Made by a program: the position numbers and the translations under genes. A stretch of 64,000 bases of DNA, taken from Bacteroidota bacterium (GTDB taxonomy: Bacteria; Bacteroidota; Bacteroidia; Bacteroidales; Paludibacteraceae). The notes under the pieces are model-generated. The model was not told the DNA's origin. It did not search any database and saw only the letters and a list, made by a program, of their open reading frames with translations. The stretch lies in NCBI GenBank assembly GCA_017860295.1, contig JAFNAS010000020.1, positions 58,173-122,172 on the forward strand, in the 5' to 3' direction. This document shows positions 34,847 through 46,635 of this stretch, piece by piece. The first letter of the stretch is position 1. Every line of letters starts with the position of its first letter.

Positions 34847-36115
34847 ATGTCTGCACCATTAGCCGAACGGATGCGCCCGAAGAGTCTGGACGAGTATATC
34901 GGACAAAGACACCTCGTAGGAGAACGGGCCATACTTCGCAAAATGATCGAATCGGGAAATCTCTCCTCGTTCATTTTGTGGGGTCCTCCGGGTGTAGGCA
35001 AGACTACGTTAGCCAGAATCATTGCGAACCGGCTCGAACGTCCTTTCTATACACTGAGTGCCATTAATTCGGGAGTGAAAGATATTCGCGAAGTAATTGA
35101 CAAAGCCAAAAACAATCGCTTTTTCAATCAACGAAATCCGATTCTCTTTATCGACGAAATTCATCGTTTCAGCAAATCACAACAAGACTCATTGCTGGGA
35201 GCCGTCGAAAATGGTACCGTTACTCTGATCGGAGCTACGACTGAAAATCCTTCATTTGAGGTCATCACTCCGCTATTGTCTCGCTGTCAGGTATATGTAC
35301 TCAAGTCGTTAGATAAAAAAGACTTGCAATCACTTATTACAAGAGCATTAGCCGACGATTTTGAACTAAAACAACGAACAATACGCGTTGAGGAAGACGA
35401 TGCCCTGCTCCGTTTTTCAGGAGGCGATGCCCGCAAATTACTAAACATTCTGGAGTTGGTTGCCAACTCATCTGCCGAATCCGAACTGGTTATAACCAAT
35501 GCGTTGGTTACGGAACGTCTGCAGGAAAATCTGGCCACCTACGACAAAGGCGGCGAAATGCACTACGATATTATCTCCGCTTTTATCAAGTCGATCAGAG
35601 GTAGCGACCCGGATGCTGCCGTTTACTGGCTTGCACGGATGGTTGCCGGAGGTGAAGATCCGAAATTTATTGCACGTCGGCTGGTTATTTCGGCTGCCGA
35701 AGATATTGGACTGGCGAATCCGAATGCTCTTCTGTTAGCCAATGCCTGTTTTGATGCCTTGCAAAAAATAGGATGGCCGGAAGGCAGAATTATTCTATCG
35801 GAAACGGCTGTTTATCTTGCTAATAGCCCTAAAAGCAATTCGGCCTATCTGGCTATTGATGTAGCTCTGGCTTTGGTGAAAGAGACCGGAGATCTTCCGG
35901 TACCGTTACACCTGCGCAATGCTCCGACTAAATTGATGAAGGAACTCAACTACGGTAAAGAGTATCATTATGCGCATGATGGAGACAATCACTTCATTGA
36001 GCAGCAATACCTGCCGGACGAAATTAAACACCGATCGATTTGGCAGGCTGCTGAAAACCCTGCTGAGCAAAAACAGGCGGAATGGTTGCGGAAACTCTGG
36101 AAAGGACGATTCTGA
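34847..36115 (+). CDS. rarA: Replication-associated recombination protein A
   Basis: A 422-residue cytoplasmic AAA+ ATPase (MgsA/RarA, homolog of yeast Mgs1) that acts at stalled replication forks. The family start APLAERMRPKSLDEYIGQ is present; Walker A is WGPPGVGKTT, Walker B LFIDEIHRF, and sensor 1 GATTENPSF. The C-terminal tetramerisation part includes GSDPDAAVYWLARMVAGGEDP. Length is normal. Its own promoter is not evident in the 77-bp gap behind the glucosaminidase gene. Confidence 0.96.
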   Translation: MSAPLAERMRPKSLDEYIGQRHLVGERAILRKMIESGNLSSFILWGPPGVGKTTLARIIANRLERPFYTLSAINSGVKDIREVIDKAKNNRFFNQRNPILFIDEIHRFSKSQQDSLLGAVENGTVTLIGATTENPSFEVITPLLSRCQVYVLKSLDKKDLQSLITRALADDFELKQRTIRVEEDDALLRFSGGDARKLLNILELVANSSAESELVITNALVTERLQENLATYDKGGEMHYDIISAFIKSIRGSDPDAAVYWLARMVAGGEDPKFIARRLVISAAEDIGLANPNALLLANACFDALQKIGWPEGRIILSETAVYLANSPKSNSAYLAIDVALALVKETGDLPVPLHLRNAPTKLMKELNYGKEYHYAHDGDNHFIEQQYLPDEIKHRSIWQAAENPAEQKQAEWLRKLWKGRF

Positions 36116-36276
36116 TAAACTTTTTACAAATAAATGCTTACTATTCAATAAAAAATAGCTTTCTTTGTTCATTCAAATATTGTGGGTTGATAGCTCTCTA
36201 ATTCGGTGTATGTCAACAATCTAAGAGTTATGGGAGTTGTGCTGATGATCTTGTTTAATCATTTATTCATCGCAAA

Positions 36277-38100
36277 ATGTGTGGAATTGTTGGATATATC
36301 GGCACAAAAGCCGCCGCTGACGTTTTGGTTGACGGCTTACGCAAATTAGAATACAGAGGATACGACTCCGCCGGAATTTCAGTGTTTGAAAACACTAAAA
36401 TTCAAGTCGTTAAAGCCAAAGGTCGACTTGACAACCTCGAGGAAAAGATGAAATCTCAGGGTATGCCTCTCGGTACGGTCGGAATCGGACATACCCGCTG
36501 GGCTACTCATGGAGAACCCTCCGATGTCAACTCCCACCCCCATGGGAACGAACGGGTCACGATCGTTCACAACGGCATCATCGAAAATTACCTTCAGCTG
36601 AAAGAAAAAATGGTTGAGAAAGGATACAAATTCCTTTCCGAAACCGATACCGAGGTCGTGGCCATATTGCTCGACTATTACTACAACGGTAATCCTGTAG
36701 AGACGATCTCCATGGTTATAAAAAGTTTGAAGGGTTCCTATGCCTTGGGAATTATGTTTCAGGATTGTCAGGATAAAATATTTGCCGTCCGCAAAGATAG
36801 TCCGCTTATTGTGGGCATCGGCGAAGGTGAAAACTTCATCGCATCCGACATACCGGCTATCCTCAAATATACCCGTAACTATTATTTGCTGGAAGAAAAT
36901 GAGATTGCCATTCTCGAAAAAGACAATATCACTGTTGTGGATACCGATGGAGATCCTCTAAAAAAAGAGGTTTTTACGGCAACCTGGGACATTGAAGCAG
37001 CCGAGAAAGGTGGATATCCACACTTCATGCTCAAGGAGATTTACGAGCAACCAACGGCCATTACGAATACAGTCTCACCCCGCATTATCGATGGTCAACC
37101 CGACTTTGGTATAAAAGCGCTGACCGACGACATTTTGAAGAGTTTTAAACGAATTTGGATAGTTGCCTGTGGTACGGCCATGCATGCCGGAATGGTGGGC
37201 AAATCGGTTATCGAACAACTGGCACGGGTACCGGTAGAAGTTGATATTGCTTCCGAATTTCGCTATCGCAATCCTATCCTGTCTCCGAAAGACGATTTAG
37301 TGATTATCATCTCTCAATCGGGTGAAACTGCTGATACATTAGCCGCTTTGCGTCTTGCGAAGGAACAGGGAGTGCACACACTGGCCGTAGTCAATGTTGT
37401 CGGCTCATCCATTGCTCGCGAAGCAAACAGCGTTGTCTATACCTGGGCTGGTCCCGAAATAGCTGTCGCAAGTACCAAAGCATACACCGTACAGCTCTCG
37501 GTAATGTACTTGTTTGCCATTAAACTGGCAAGTGTTAAGGGAATAATCGATAAGCAGAAGACTGTAAAGTTATGCAACGATTTACTTGCTTTACCGGCAA
37601 AAATTGAAGAAGTACTCGAAAATGCCGACAATTGCAAATTCGTTGCCAGTAAATTCCAGAATGCGCACGACATTTTCTTTATCGGTCGCGGGCTCGACTA
37701 TTCACTCTCGCTCGAAGGTTCTCTGAAATTGAAGGAAATTTCGTATATCCACAGCGACGCGTATGCCGCTGGCGAATTGAAACACGGTACCATCTCCCTG
37801 ATTACAACAGATATGCCGGTTGTGGCTATTGCTACCCAGACACATCTTTTTGAGAAGATGATTAGCAACATAAAAGAGGTAAGAACACGCGGTGCCAAAG
37901 TGTTGCTTATTTGCAAGCAAGGTACCGAGCGCCAGTCAGACTTATCGGAATATGTAATCGAAATTCCTGATTATAACGAATATTTCTCTCCTATCCTGAC
38001 TGCAGTTCCACTGCAGTTATTTGCCTACTATACCTCTGTATTGAGAGGCTGCGATGTAGACAAACCTCGTAATCTGGCAAAATCGGTAACTGTGGAGTAA
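36277..38100 (+). CDS. glmS: Glutamine-fructose-6-phosphate aminotransferase (isomerizing)
   Basis: A 607-residue cytoplasmic enzyme making glucosamine 6-phosphate, the first step to UDP-GlcNAc. After Met the catalytic N-terminal Cys begins MCGIVGYIG; the glutaminase domain spans ~1-225 (GHTRWATHGEPSD). Two SIS domains follow (SQSGETADTLAAL and GRGLDYSLSLEGSLKLKE), ending with the conserved DKPRNLAKSVTVE. Length and motifs are fully normal. The 160-bp upstream region shows no resemblance to the glmS ribozyme. A strong terminator lies 48 bp downstream. Confidence 0.98.
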   Translation: MCGIVGYIGTKAAADVLVDGLRKLEYRGYDSAGISVFENTKIQVVKAKGRLDNLEEKMKSQGMPLGTVGIGHTRWATHGEPSDVNSHPHGNERVTIVHNGIIENYLQLKEKMVEKGYKFLSETDTEVVAILLDYYYNGNPVETISMVIKSLKGSYALGIMFQDCQDKIFAVRKDSPLIVGIGEGENFIASDIPAILKYTRNYYLLEENEIAILEKDNITVVDTDGDPLKKEVFTATWDIEAAEKGGYPHFMLKEIYEQPTAITNTVSPRIIDGQPDFGIKALTDDILKSFKRIWIVACGTAMHAGMVGKSVIEQLARVPVEVDIASEFRYRNPILSPKDDLVIIISQSGETADTLAALRLAKEQGVHTLAVVNVVGSSIAREANSVVYTWAGPEIAVASTKAYTVQLSVMYLFAIKLASVKGIIDKQKTVKLCNDLLALPAKIEEVLENADNCKFVASKFQNAHDIFFIGRGLDYSLSLEGSLKLKEISYIHSDAYAAGELKHGTISLITTDMPVVAIATQTHLFEKMISNIKEVRTRGAKVLLICKQGTERQSDLSEYVIEIPDYNEYFSPILTAVPLQLFAYYTSVLRGCDVDKPRNLAKSVTVE

Positions 38101-38147
38101 GATTTAACTAGACTCATTTGGTTGTTGATTCGTCGAAGATATATGCC

Positions 38148-38191
38148 AAGAGGCTGTCTTAAAATAAAAATTAAGGCAGCCTCTTTTTTTT
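38148..38191. terminator. Convergent terminator between glmS and the DUF4954 gene
   Basis: AAGAGGCTGTCTTA ... TAAGGCAGCCTCTT followed by eight T residues. It shares the AGAGRCTGTC core with the terminators at 13107 and 43757. Confidence 0.88.
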
Positions 38192-38235
38192 GTCGAGATA
38201 ATGTGGTAGGTGCTCTAAAATCTCTTGTTTCTAGG

Positions 38236-40230
38236 TTACTCGAAGTTGTTGGCTTTCTTTATTAACTGAATAATATGCTTGCCGAGAGCCTCTTTGGCTG
38301 CCATGTGTTGTTTTATGGCCAGTACCGAATCGTCGGTTTCCATTGAGCCGCGCACATTCTCGAAGTCTTTTCGTTGGGCTTCCTCATCACCGTCGATACC
38401 GAATCCGATGCGTTGGGTCAATGCAAATTCCTTTTTTGCATCCTCGTACAGCCAGCGGTCAATATTTAGAACGGCAGTCATCCACTCTTCAACCACCGCT
38501 ATGACATCTTCGGGTGTAAACTCATCGGGGTGTTTACCATACCATTGCGATAACGTGTTGTAGGCCCAGGTCCACTCGTAGTCGTAATAATTCTCGTGAA
38601 TTTTCTTGAACGCAAGACTGATATTCTCCAAAGAGGTTTCGTTGCCATTTTCAATATTGTCGAGCAGAATATTCAGAACCGGAGACGGACAGATCATTCC
38701 GGCAATGTCTACCCATTTTCCACAGCCTTCCGAAAGTGTGACTTTCAAAATGGATTGGATCTCTTTTTTGTCAAGTGCTTTTTCGCTTTTTTCAAGTTGG
38801 GTGATAAGCGAGTTGCCCAGGAACTTCCAAATAGCATTTTCGTACAAACGGATGCCACGCGATAAGATTCGTGCTTCAATTTCTACTCCCTGATATTTAT
38901 AGAGAGCACACGTCTCGTCTTTTTCCCGCATGGTGAGGAGTAGATTCCGCCCGTGTATCATCCGCTCGACGGTAAATGGACTCAATAGGTTGTAGTTGAT
39001 CGAATCTAGCAGGTTTTTGCTTTTGCGGACATCACGCTTGGGCCACTTCTGCGAATCGCGGATAGTGCCTATGCTGCGCAGATTTACTGCCGGAGAAAGA
39101 TAAGAAACATCTTTGTGTTCAATAAGATATGAAAACGGAAGCTCGGATGTGTCGCAGTGAGTATAGTGACGTCCTGAGATTAAAGTAAAGGCACCTATCT
39201 TGGCAGGCCAGAGAATATACGAATCGCTTGCCGTTTTACTTCCCCGTTCTACGAATCCTTGATGAATAGGACCCAGTTTATACATGTGGTTGCTTTGGTT
39301 CGATCCGCTGCCGGCATTCAGAAACGAATACATGCCGGCAATCAACAAAGTTGATTTATGGTGAGTAACCGTGAAAGGTCCGGCAAATATAGAACAAGCC
39401 TCACCATGCAATCCCTGACAGTTGGCAAAGAAGAGTGAATTGTCGGCCGAGTAGTGCTTGTCAAGAATACAGCCTTGTCCGATGAAACAGTTGGTTACCA
39501 ACGTGGCATTATTGACTTTTGATCCCGCACAAATGATGAAATTTTGCATGTGGCTTCCATCGCCGATGTAAACCGGATCGGCACTTTCGCTATTGACCGT
39601 TCCGTTTTTAATCAGACGAGCGCCTTCGATATGCGCTTTCTCTCCGATCTTTACATTCAGTATGGTGTCGCAACGGTAGATCCGTGCACCAGTGCTGATA
39701 ATGCCTTGCGAACTTTTAACCCGGTTGCTATAAGCATTTATCATCTGCTCGATATTTTCGATCAGTTGAGGACGATGGCGGTACAGAGCAAGAATATATG
39801 CCAACTGTGCCGACAGCTTGTCGTATATCATTACGCTACGGTTACCGGCCTCGCTAATGGCCTCAACGCTGATACCGTTGCCGAAAGAAGATTCTCCGTC
39901 TACAGCCAGAAGCTTTACGTCAAAGATAATGGCATTGTCCTCGATGGTATAATTGGCCACATAGTCGCGGATAGTATGTATCAGCACATTGTTGCCTATG
40001 GTACAGTTATGAATCCAAGCATCGTAAATACCGGTATGCGTCGTAATGCCTCCGGCAAGGGTTATTTCATTACCAAATCTTCCTAAACGGTTGTATCCGG
40101 TAAATTTTACATTTCTGAAAAATTCAGGAGTAAAATCCTCTACTACTTCAATATCAGTCCAGTTGTCGGCTTGGCAGAGTTGCAATTGTAAGCGGGCAAT
40201 CTCTGTTTCTGTTAGTTTTCGATAATTCAC
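38236..40230 (-). CDS. DUF4954 protein with left-handed beta-helix
   Basis: A 664-residue cytoplasmic protein of the DUF4954 family. The first ~330 residues show hexapeptide-like left-handed beta-helix turns (IYDAWIHNCTIGNNVLIH, KIGEKAHIEGARLIKNG, VYIGDGSHMQNFIICAGSKV), as in sugar-nucleotide acyl- and nucleotidyltransferases. The rest is helical. The likely start is GTG at 40230; no ATG lies nearby. Function is unknown; the fold hints at nucleotide-sugar metabolism. It is the last gene of the hemW operon. Confidence 0.85.
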   Translation of the reverse strand: MNYRKLTETEIARLQLQLCQADNWTDIEVVEDFTPEFFRNVKFTGYNRLGRFGNEITLAGGITTHTGIYDAWIHNCTIGNNVLIHTIRDYVANYTIEDNAIIFDVKLLAVDGESSFGNGISVEAISEAGNRSVMIYDKLSAQLAYILALYRHRPQLIENIEQMINAYSNRVKSSQGIISTGARIYRCDTILNVKIGEKAHIEGARLIKNGTVNSESADPVYIGDGSHMQNFIICAGSKVNNATLVTNCFIGQGCILDKHYSADNSLFFANCQGLHGEACSIFAGPFTVTHHKSTLLIAGMYSFLNAGSGSNQSNHMYKLGPIHQGFVERGSKTASDSYILWPAKIGAFTLISGRHYTHCDTSELPFSYLIEHKDVSYLSPAVNLRSIGTIRDSQKWPKRDVRKSKNLLDSINYNLLSPFTVERMIHGRNLLLTMREKDETCALYKYQGVEIEARILSRGIRLYENAIWKFLGNSLITQLEKSEKALDKKEIQSILKVTLSEGCGKWVDIAGMICPSPVLNILLDNIENGNETSLENISLAFKKIHENYYDYEWTWAYNTLSQWYGKHPDEFTPEDVIAVVEEWMTAVLNIDRWLYEDAKKEFALTQRIGFGIDGDEEAQRKDFENVRGSMETDDSVLAIKQHMAAKEALGKHIIQLIKKANNFE

Positions 40231-40326
40231 GGATTAACTTTTAATTTTCTGTAAATTTGATATTTATCACAAATATCTTCGTATCATCTCACCGCTCATC
40301 ATCTCCATTGAAGATACCTCTTTCTC

Positions 40327-42318
40327 TTATTTCAAACCATACGTGGTTTTAATTACTCGAAATTCCGTACGTCGATTGATTTTATTGGCAATCTCTTGTT
40401 GCTCACTGTTCAACGATTTTATAAATGCTTCGTTTAGCACGGTTCCTTCTTTTAGGAACGGATAGGTAGCCGCGAGATTTGCATCCACTGTTACCGGCAC
40501 GCTTGCTCCGTATCCTTTGCCCGAAATGCGGTCTTTGGCAATACCAGCCTGAGCCAGAAAATCGACAACAGTTTGGATTCGTTTTTCAGACAGAACCTGA
40601 TTTGTTTCGGCTGTTCCGATCATGTCCGTATGGGCAGCCAGTTCAATGGTTATATTTGGATTGTCTTTGAGTATTTTTACGAGGCCGTTCAACGATGTTT
40701 CCGATTCTTTTGTCAGAGTCCATTTGCCGAATTCAAAGAAAATATTGTTGAGGGTTATTGGTTTGCCTACGGGGGTTAACTGAAATGCGACTTTGAAAAT
40801 TTTGCTTTCCTTAAGACCTTGTGTAGAGAGTTGATTTCGTTGGTTGAGGAATCCCCGGCAGGTAGCCAGCAGCACGTAATCTACATTGGGTTCTACTTTG
40901 TAGTAGAAGGTGCCGTCTTTCTTGGTACGTAGTTTTACATTGGCTCCGTTGGTGCCGATAATACGTATGATGGCATCTCCCAAAATCTGTTTGTGATTGT
41001 CAGAGACAATCCCTGCAAGGGCATATTCTTTTTCGGGAAGATTGAAACTCCATATTTTGTCGTATCCTTTGCTCTCGCCTCTGTTGGAACTGAAATAACC
41101 TTTGGGCTTCTTTCCTTCGAATGTGATACCGAAGTCGTCTCCGTTGGAGTTGAAGGGAGGCATGAGATTAACAACATTCCACGTGGTTGCATCGACTCTT
41201 GTTGCATGAAAGATGTCCAGTCCGCCAAGCCCTGGGTGCCCGTTGGACGAGAAATATAGAGAACCGTCGGGGTGGGCATAAGGAAACATTTCGTCTCCGG
41301 TCGTATTGATTGTCGGACCGAGATTTTTCGGTGTTTTCCATATTCCCCGTTCGTTCACAGACATCCAGATGTCCTTTCCGCCGTAACCGCCTTTTTTATC
41401 AGATACAAAATAGAGTGTATCGCCGGAGGCATTGATGGCTGGGTGCGCAGCGGTTATGCTGCTGTCCTTGAATAGAATGACCTGTTTGGGTTCTGTCCAT
41501 TGTCCTCCCGAACGATTTGATACAAATATTTGTGCACCAAGGCTCTTGTCTTCTTCATAAGGGCATCGGGTGAAGTAAACGGTTTTGCCATCAGCGGTGA
41601 CGGAAGCGGCTCCTTCGTCGAAATCGGTATTGAAGCCACCCTCTATGGGTTGTGGTTTTTCCCATTTACCGGCTACATTCTTTTGCGACAGGTAAAGGTC
41701 GTTTTGAGGAATTCCGGTAATGTTGCTCGGTTTGCGGATAGTAGTATTGGTGCGCGATGAGGCTAACATCAGCGACGATCCTTCGGCATCGGCAAACACA
41801 GGAGAGAAATCGGAGGCGTTTTTTGAATTGAATTCTCCGGCGCGCTGAACGACGTAGTCTGTTTTAATTTTTTGCCATTCGGATAATTTTTGACATGCAG
41901 TTGTCCCATTGTTAGCTAGCTGATTATTCGGGTACGCCTTGAGGTAAGTTTGGTACATTTTCAGTGCCTCACCATAATTTCCGTTTTCGTGCAGAACCCG
42001 CGCATACTGGAGATAGACGATGCTGTCCTTGTATTTTCCTTTGATAGAGGCAGCGTAGGCATTGATCGCTTTGGACGGTTTGTTGATTATCCGAAAGCAT
42101 TCTCCCTGCTGGAAAGCGGCATAAGCCCGTATCTGTTTTTTGTTTAACGGTAGTGTGGAGTAGGCCTTCCTGTACAGATTGCCAGCAGTGTAATATTCGC
42201 CGATATCATATTTTTTATCAGCTCGTTTTAGCCTTGCCATGGGTCCGCAAGATTGAATGAGGACGCATATGACCAATATCCAGCAAGCTGTAAAGGTATG
42301 TTTTGCCATCTGTTTCAT
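40327..42318 (-). CDS. OmpA-family lipoprotein with TPR, PD40 propeller and CRD domains (PorE-like)
   Basis: A 663-residue outer-membrane lipoprotein with lipobox LIQSC. Domains in order: TPR-like helices (~30-150), PD40/WD40-like beta-propeller repeats (~170-430; blades such as GKTVYFTRCPYEED, GDTLYFVSDKKGGYGGKDIW and GSLYFSSNGHPGLGGLDIF), a carboxypeptidase-regulatory-like domain (~435-510), and a C-terminal OmpA domain (~530-660) with the peptidoglycan-binding AAHTDMIG and NRRTEFRV motifs. This is the layout of PorE of the type IX secretion system, but several such paralogs usually exist per genome, so the identity is not proven. ATG at 42318; M4 is an alternative. Confidence 0.88.
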   Translation of the reverse strand: MKQMAKHTFTACWILVICVLIQSCGPMARLKRADKKYDIGEYYTAGNLYRKAYSTLPLNKKQIRAYAAFQQGECFRIINKPSKAINAYAASIKGKYKDSIVYLQYARVLHENGNYGEALKMYQTYLKAYPNNQLANNGTTACQKLSEWQKIKTDYVVQRAGEFNSKNASDFSPVFADAEGSSLMLASSRTNTTIRKPSNITGIPQNDLYLSQKNVAGKWEKPQPIEGGFNTDFDEGAASVTADGKTVYFTRCPYEEDKSLGAQIFVSNRSGGQWTEPKQVILFKDSSITAAHPAINASGDTLYFVSDKKGGYGGKDIWMSVNERGIWKTPKNLGPTINTTGDEMFPYAHPDGSLYFSSNGHPGLGGLDIFHATRVDATTWNVVNLMPPFNSNGDDFGITFEGKKPKGYFSSNRGESKGYDKIWSFNLPEKEYALAGIVSDNHKQILGDAIIRIIGTNGANVKLRTKKDGTFYYKVEPNVDYVLLATCRGFLNQRNQLSTQGLKESKIFKVAFQLTPVGKPITLNNIFFEFGKWTLTKESETSLNGLVKILKDNPNITIELAAHTDMIGTAETNQVLSEKRIQTVVDFLAQAGIAKDRISGKGYGASVPVTVDANLAATYPFLKEGTVLNEAFIKSLNSEQQEIANKINRRTEFRVIKTTYGLK

Positions 42319-42368
42319 TGATAGTTTATAAAGACAAAGTTAGTTATTTTTTAGATATTATAAAACTA

Positions 42369-43493
42369 TTACTCTTGCATCAGATCAGTGATGATACCGT
42401 CTGATAAAAAGAGCCCTTCGGGAGTCAGGTGGAGGTGATTATTGTCCAAAAACATAATTCCGGCTTTAATAAAACGTTCGGATTGTTGAATCAGTTTCTG
42501 TTTGGTTTGTGTGCCGAATTCGGCTTCGATTCTCTCGACAGATATGCCTTGAATCGTTCTTAACGAGATCATTATCTTTTCATTATATTTATCGGTAGTC
42601 GATAATAGCTCTTTTTCGAAATAGTTCTTTTTCTGTTCTATGCTGGTGATGTATTGCAACGTATTAGCGATATTCCATTGGCGCGATTCACCGTCGAACG
42701 AGTGAGCCGAAGGTCCTATTCCCAAGTACTTAATGCCTTCCCAATACGATGAATTATGTCGAGAATGGAATCCGGGAATGGCGAAATTGGATATTTCATA
42801 TTGCTTGATGTCCTGATCTTTGAGCCTGTTTTGCAATAAATAATACATTGCCACACTAATTTCTTCGGTTACCGGTACGATGCGACCCTCTTTTCGCTTC
42901 CGATCAAGTAGGGTGCCTGTTTCATACGTGAGATGGTATGCCGAGATATGTTGTATATTCAACGCGAGAGCTTGCAAAATAGTGTGTTCCCATCCGGAAA
43001 TAGTTTGTCCCGGCAGTCCGTACATAAGATCGATACTGATATTCTGGAAATAGGGTTGTGCCTCCCTTACCGCCTCTACTGCCTGTTGTGCGGAGTGTTT
43101 GCGGCGAAGCATGGACAATTCTTCGTCGTGGAAAGATTGTATTCCGATGCTTAACCGGTTAATCGGAAGCTCGGAGAGCTCTTTTAATTTCTCTGCGGAA
43201 AGATCGTCAGGATTGGCTTCAAGCGTTATTTCTGTGCATTTACCGATATCCCAGATCGTAGCAATGGTAGTGAAAATATTGGATAATTGCCTGTGGGTTA
43301 ATATGGAGGGAGTTCCTCCGCCGAAGTAGATAGTTTGCAGCTCATCTCCTTTCAGGTAATCTGCCCGGAGCCTGATTTCATGTTGCAGTGCATCTACCAG
43401 TTTGTCGGTCAGCGATCCTTGTACTCCGGAATAGAAATCGCAATAAGAACATTTTGATTTACAGAACGGTATGTGAATGTAAAGACCTGCCAC
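42369..43493 (-). CDS. hemW: Radical SAM heme chaperone HemW
   Basis: A 374-residue radical SAM protein (HemN-like, without the HemN N-terminal region) that delivers heme and was formerly called oxygen-independent coproporphyrinogen oxidase. The [4Fe-4S]/SAM motif is IPFCKSKCSYCDF; YFGGGTPSIL and IDLMYGLPGQT follow. The frame extends to a TTG at 43523, but a -7 box lies over that codon (43521-43528), so GTG at 43493 (VAGLYIHIPF) is chosen as the start. It is the first gene of the operon with the OmpA-like and DUF4954 genes. Confidence 0.92.
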   Translation of the reverse strand: MAGLYIHIPFCKSKCSYCDFYSGVQGSLTDKLVDALQHEIRLRADYLKGDELQTIYFGGGTPSILTHRQLSNIFTTIATIWDIGKCTEITLEANPDDLSAEKLKELSELPINRLSIGIQSFHDEELSMLRRKHSAQQAVEAVREAQPYFQNISIDLMYGLPGQTISGWEHTILQALALNIQHISAYHLTYETGTLLDRKRKEGRIVPVTEEISVAMYYLLQNRLKDQDIKQYEISNFAIPGFHSRHNSSYWEGIKYLGIGPSAHSFDGESRQWNIANTLQYITSIEQKKNYFEKELLSTTDKYNEKIMISLRTIQGISVERIEAEFGTQTKQKLIQQSERFIKAGIMFLDNNHLHLTPEGLFLSDGIITDLMQE

Positions 43494-43520
43494 AATAAAA
43501 TAGTGAGATTGTTGATGGTG

Positions 43521-43528
43521 CAAAGGTA
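43521..43528 (-). promoter_or_regulatory. -7 box for the hemW operon
   Basis: The minus strand reads TACCTTTG, 28 bases before the GTG at 43493. It lies divergently 32 bp from the tRNA promoter. Confidence 0.6.
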
Positions 43529-43559
43529 AAAATCATTTGTAGAAATAAGAAAAATGGTT

Positions 43560-43567
43560 TACCTTTG
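43560..43567 (+). promoter_or_regulatory. -7 box for tRNA-Pro
   Basis: TACCTTTG on the plus strand, 55 bases upstream of the mature tRNA 5' end. Confidence 0.6.
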
Positions 43568-43621
43568 CAGTCCGAAAAAACCGGAGGTGTTGTTTACCAT
43601 CGGTTTTTCAAAGAAATCATT

Positions 43622-43696
43622 CGGGGTGTAGCGCAGTCCGGTTAGCGCACCTGCTTTGGGAGCAGGGGGTCGTGGGTTCGAATCCCGCTACCCCGA
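43622..43696 (+). tRNA. tRNA-Pro (anticodon TGG)
   Basis: The cloverleaf is complete. The acceptor stem is CGGGGTG paired with TACCCCG and discriminator A; the anticodon arm is CCTGC-TTTGGGA-GCAGG with anticodon TGG; the T arm contains GGTTCGAATCC. The CCA end is not encoded (the sequence continues CAAG). The first pair C-G is typical of tRNA-Pro. Confidence 0.97.
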
Positions 43697-43701
43697 CAAG
43701 A

Positions 43702-43740
43702 AAAGAGCCATTTGCAAATTTTGTAGATGGCTCTTATCTT
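43702..43740 (+). terminator. Terminator after tRNA-Pro
   Basis: AAGAGCCAT ... ATGGCTCTT with an AATTTTGT-type loop, then ATCTTTT, six bases after the tRNA. Confidence 0.75.
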
Positions 43741-43756
43741 TTGAGAAGTGAAAATA

Positions 43757-43796
43757 AAAGAGACTGTCGGTCAATAATTGCTGGCAGCCTCTTGGA
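43757..43796 (-). terminator. Terminator of clpB with recurring stem
   Basis: On the minus strand AAGAGGCTGCC ... GACAGTCTCTTTTATTTT. This is the third stem with the AGAGRCTG core in the window, 43 bases past the clpB stop. Confidence 0.7.
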
Positions 43797-43838
43797 AAAT
43801 ATAGGGAGAGTTATTAGCTTACACCGAACGTCATTTGA

Positions 43839-46427
<2,589 letters not shown>

Positions 46428-46611
46428 ATGGTTGTAATTGTTTTATAGATTTCTTCTCCGTTAATGTGTGAATGCGGTTATAGTGCTGCAAAAAATTTGC
46501 CAGATTATATTTAAGACAAAAAGTCATTTTATTGTTAATAAATCGGAAAAAATGTCATGTCGCTGGAGGATTACTAAACTTGAGAGCATTGAAGTGAACG
46601 ATTATAAGTTG

Positions 46612-46619
46612 TATCTTTG
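46612..46619 (+). promoter_or_regulatory. -7 box deciding the start of the acyltransferase gene
   Basis: TATCTTTG, 17 bases before the ATG at 46636. The open frame extends upstream to 46468, but transcription from this box would exclude those codons. Confidence 0.6.
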
Positions 46620-46635
46620 CAAAGTAACAACAAGT

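Noticed and set aside
36116..36276. glmS ribozyme upstream of glmS
   Set aside because: No resemblance to the conserved core or pseudoknots; the ribozyme is mainly known from Firmicutes.
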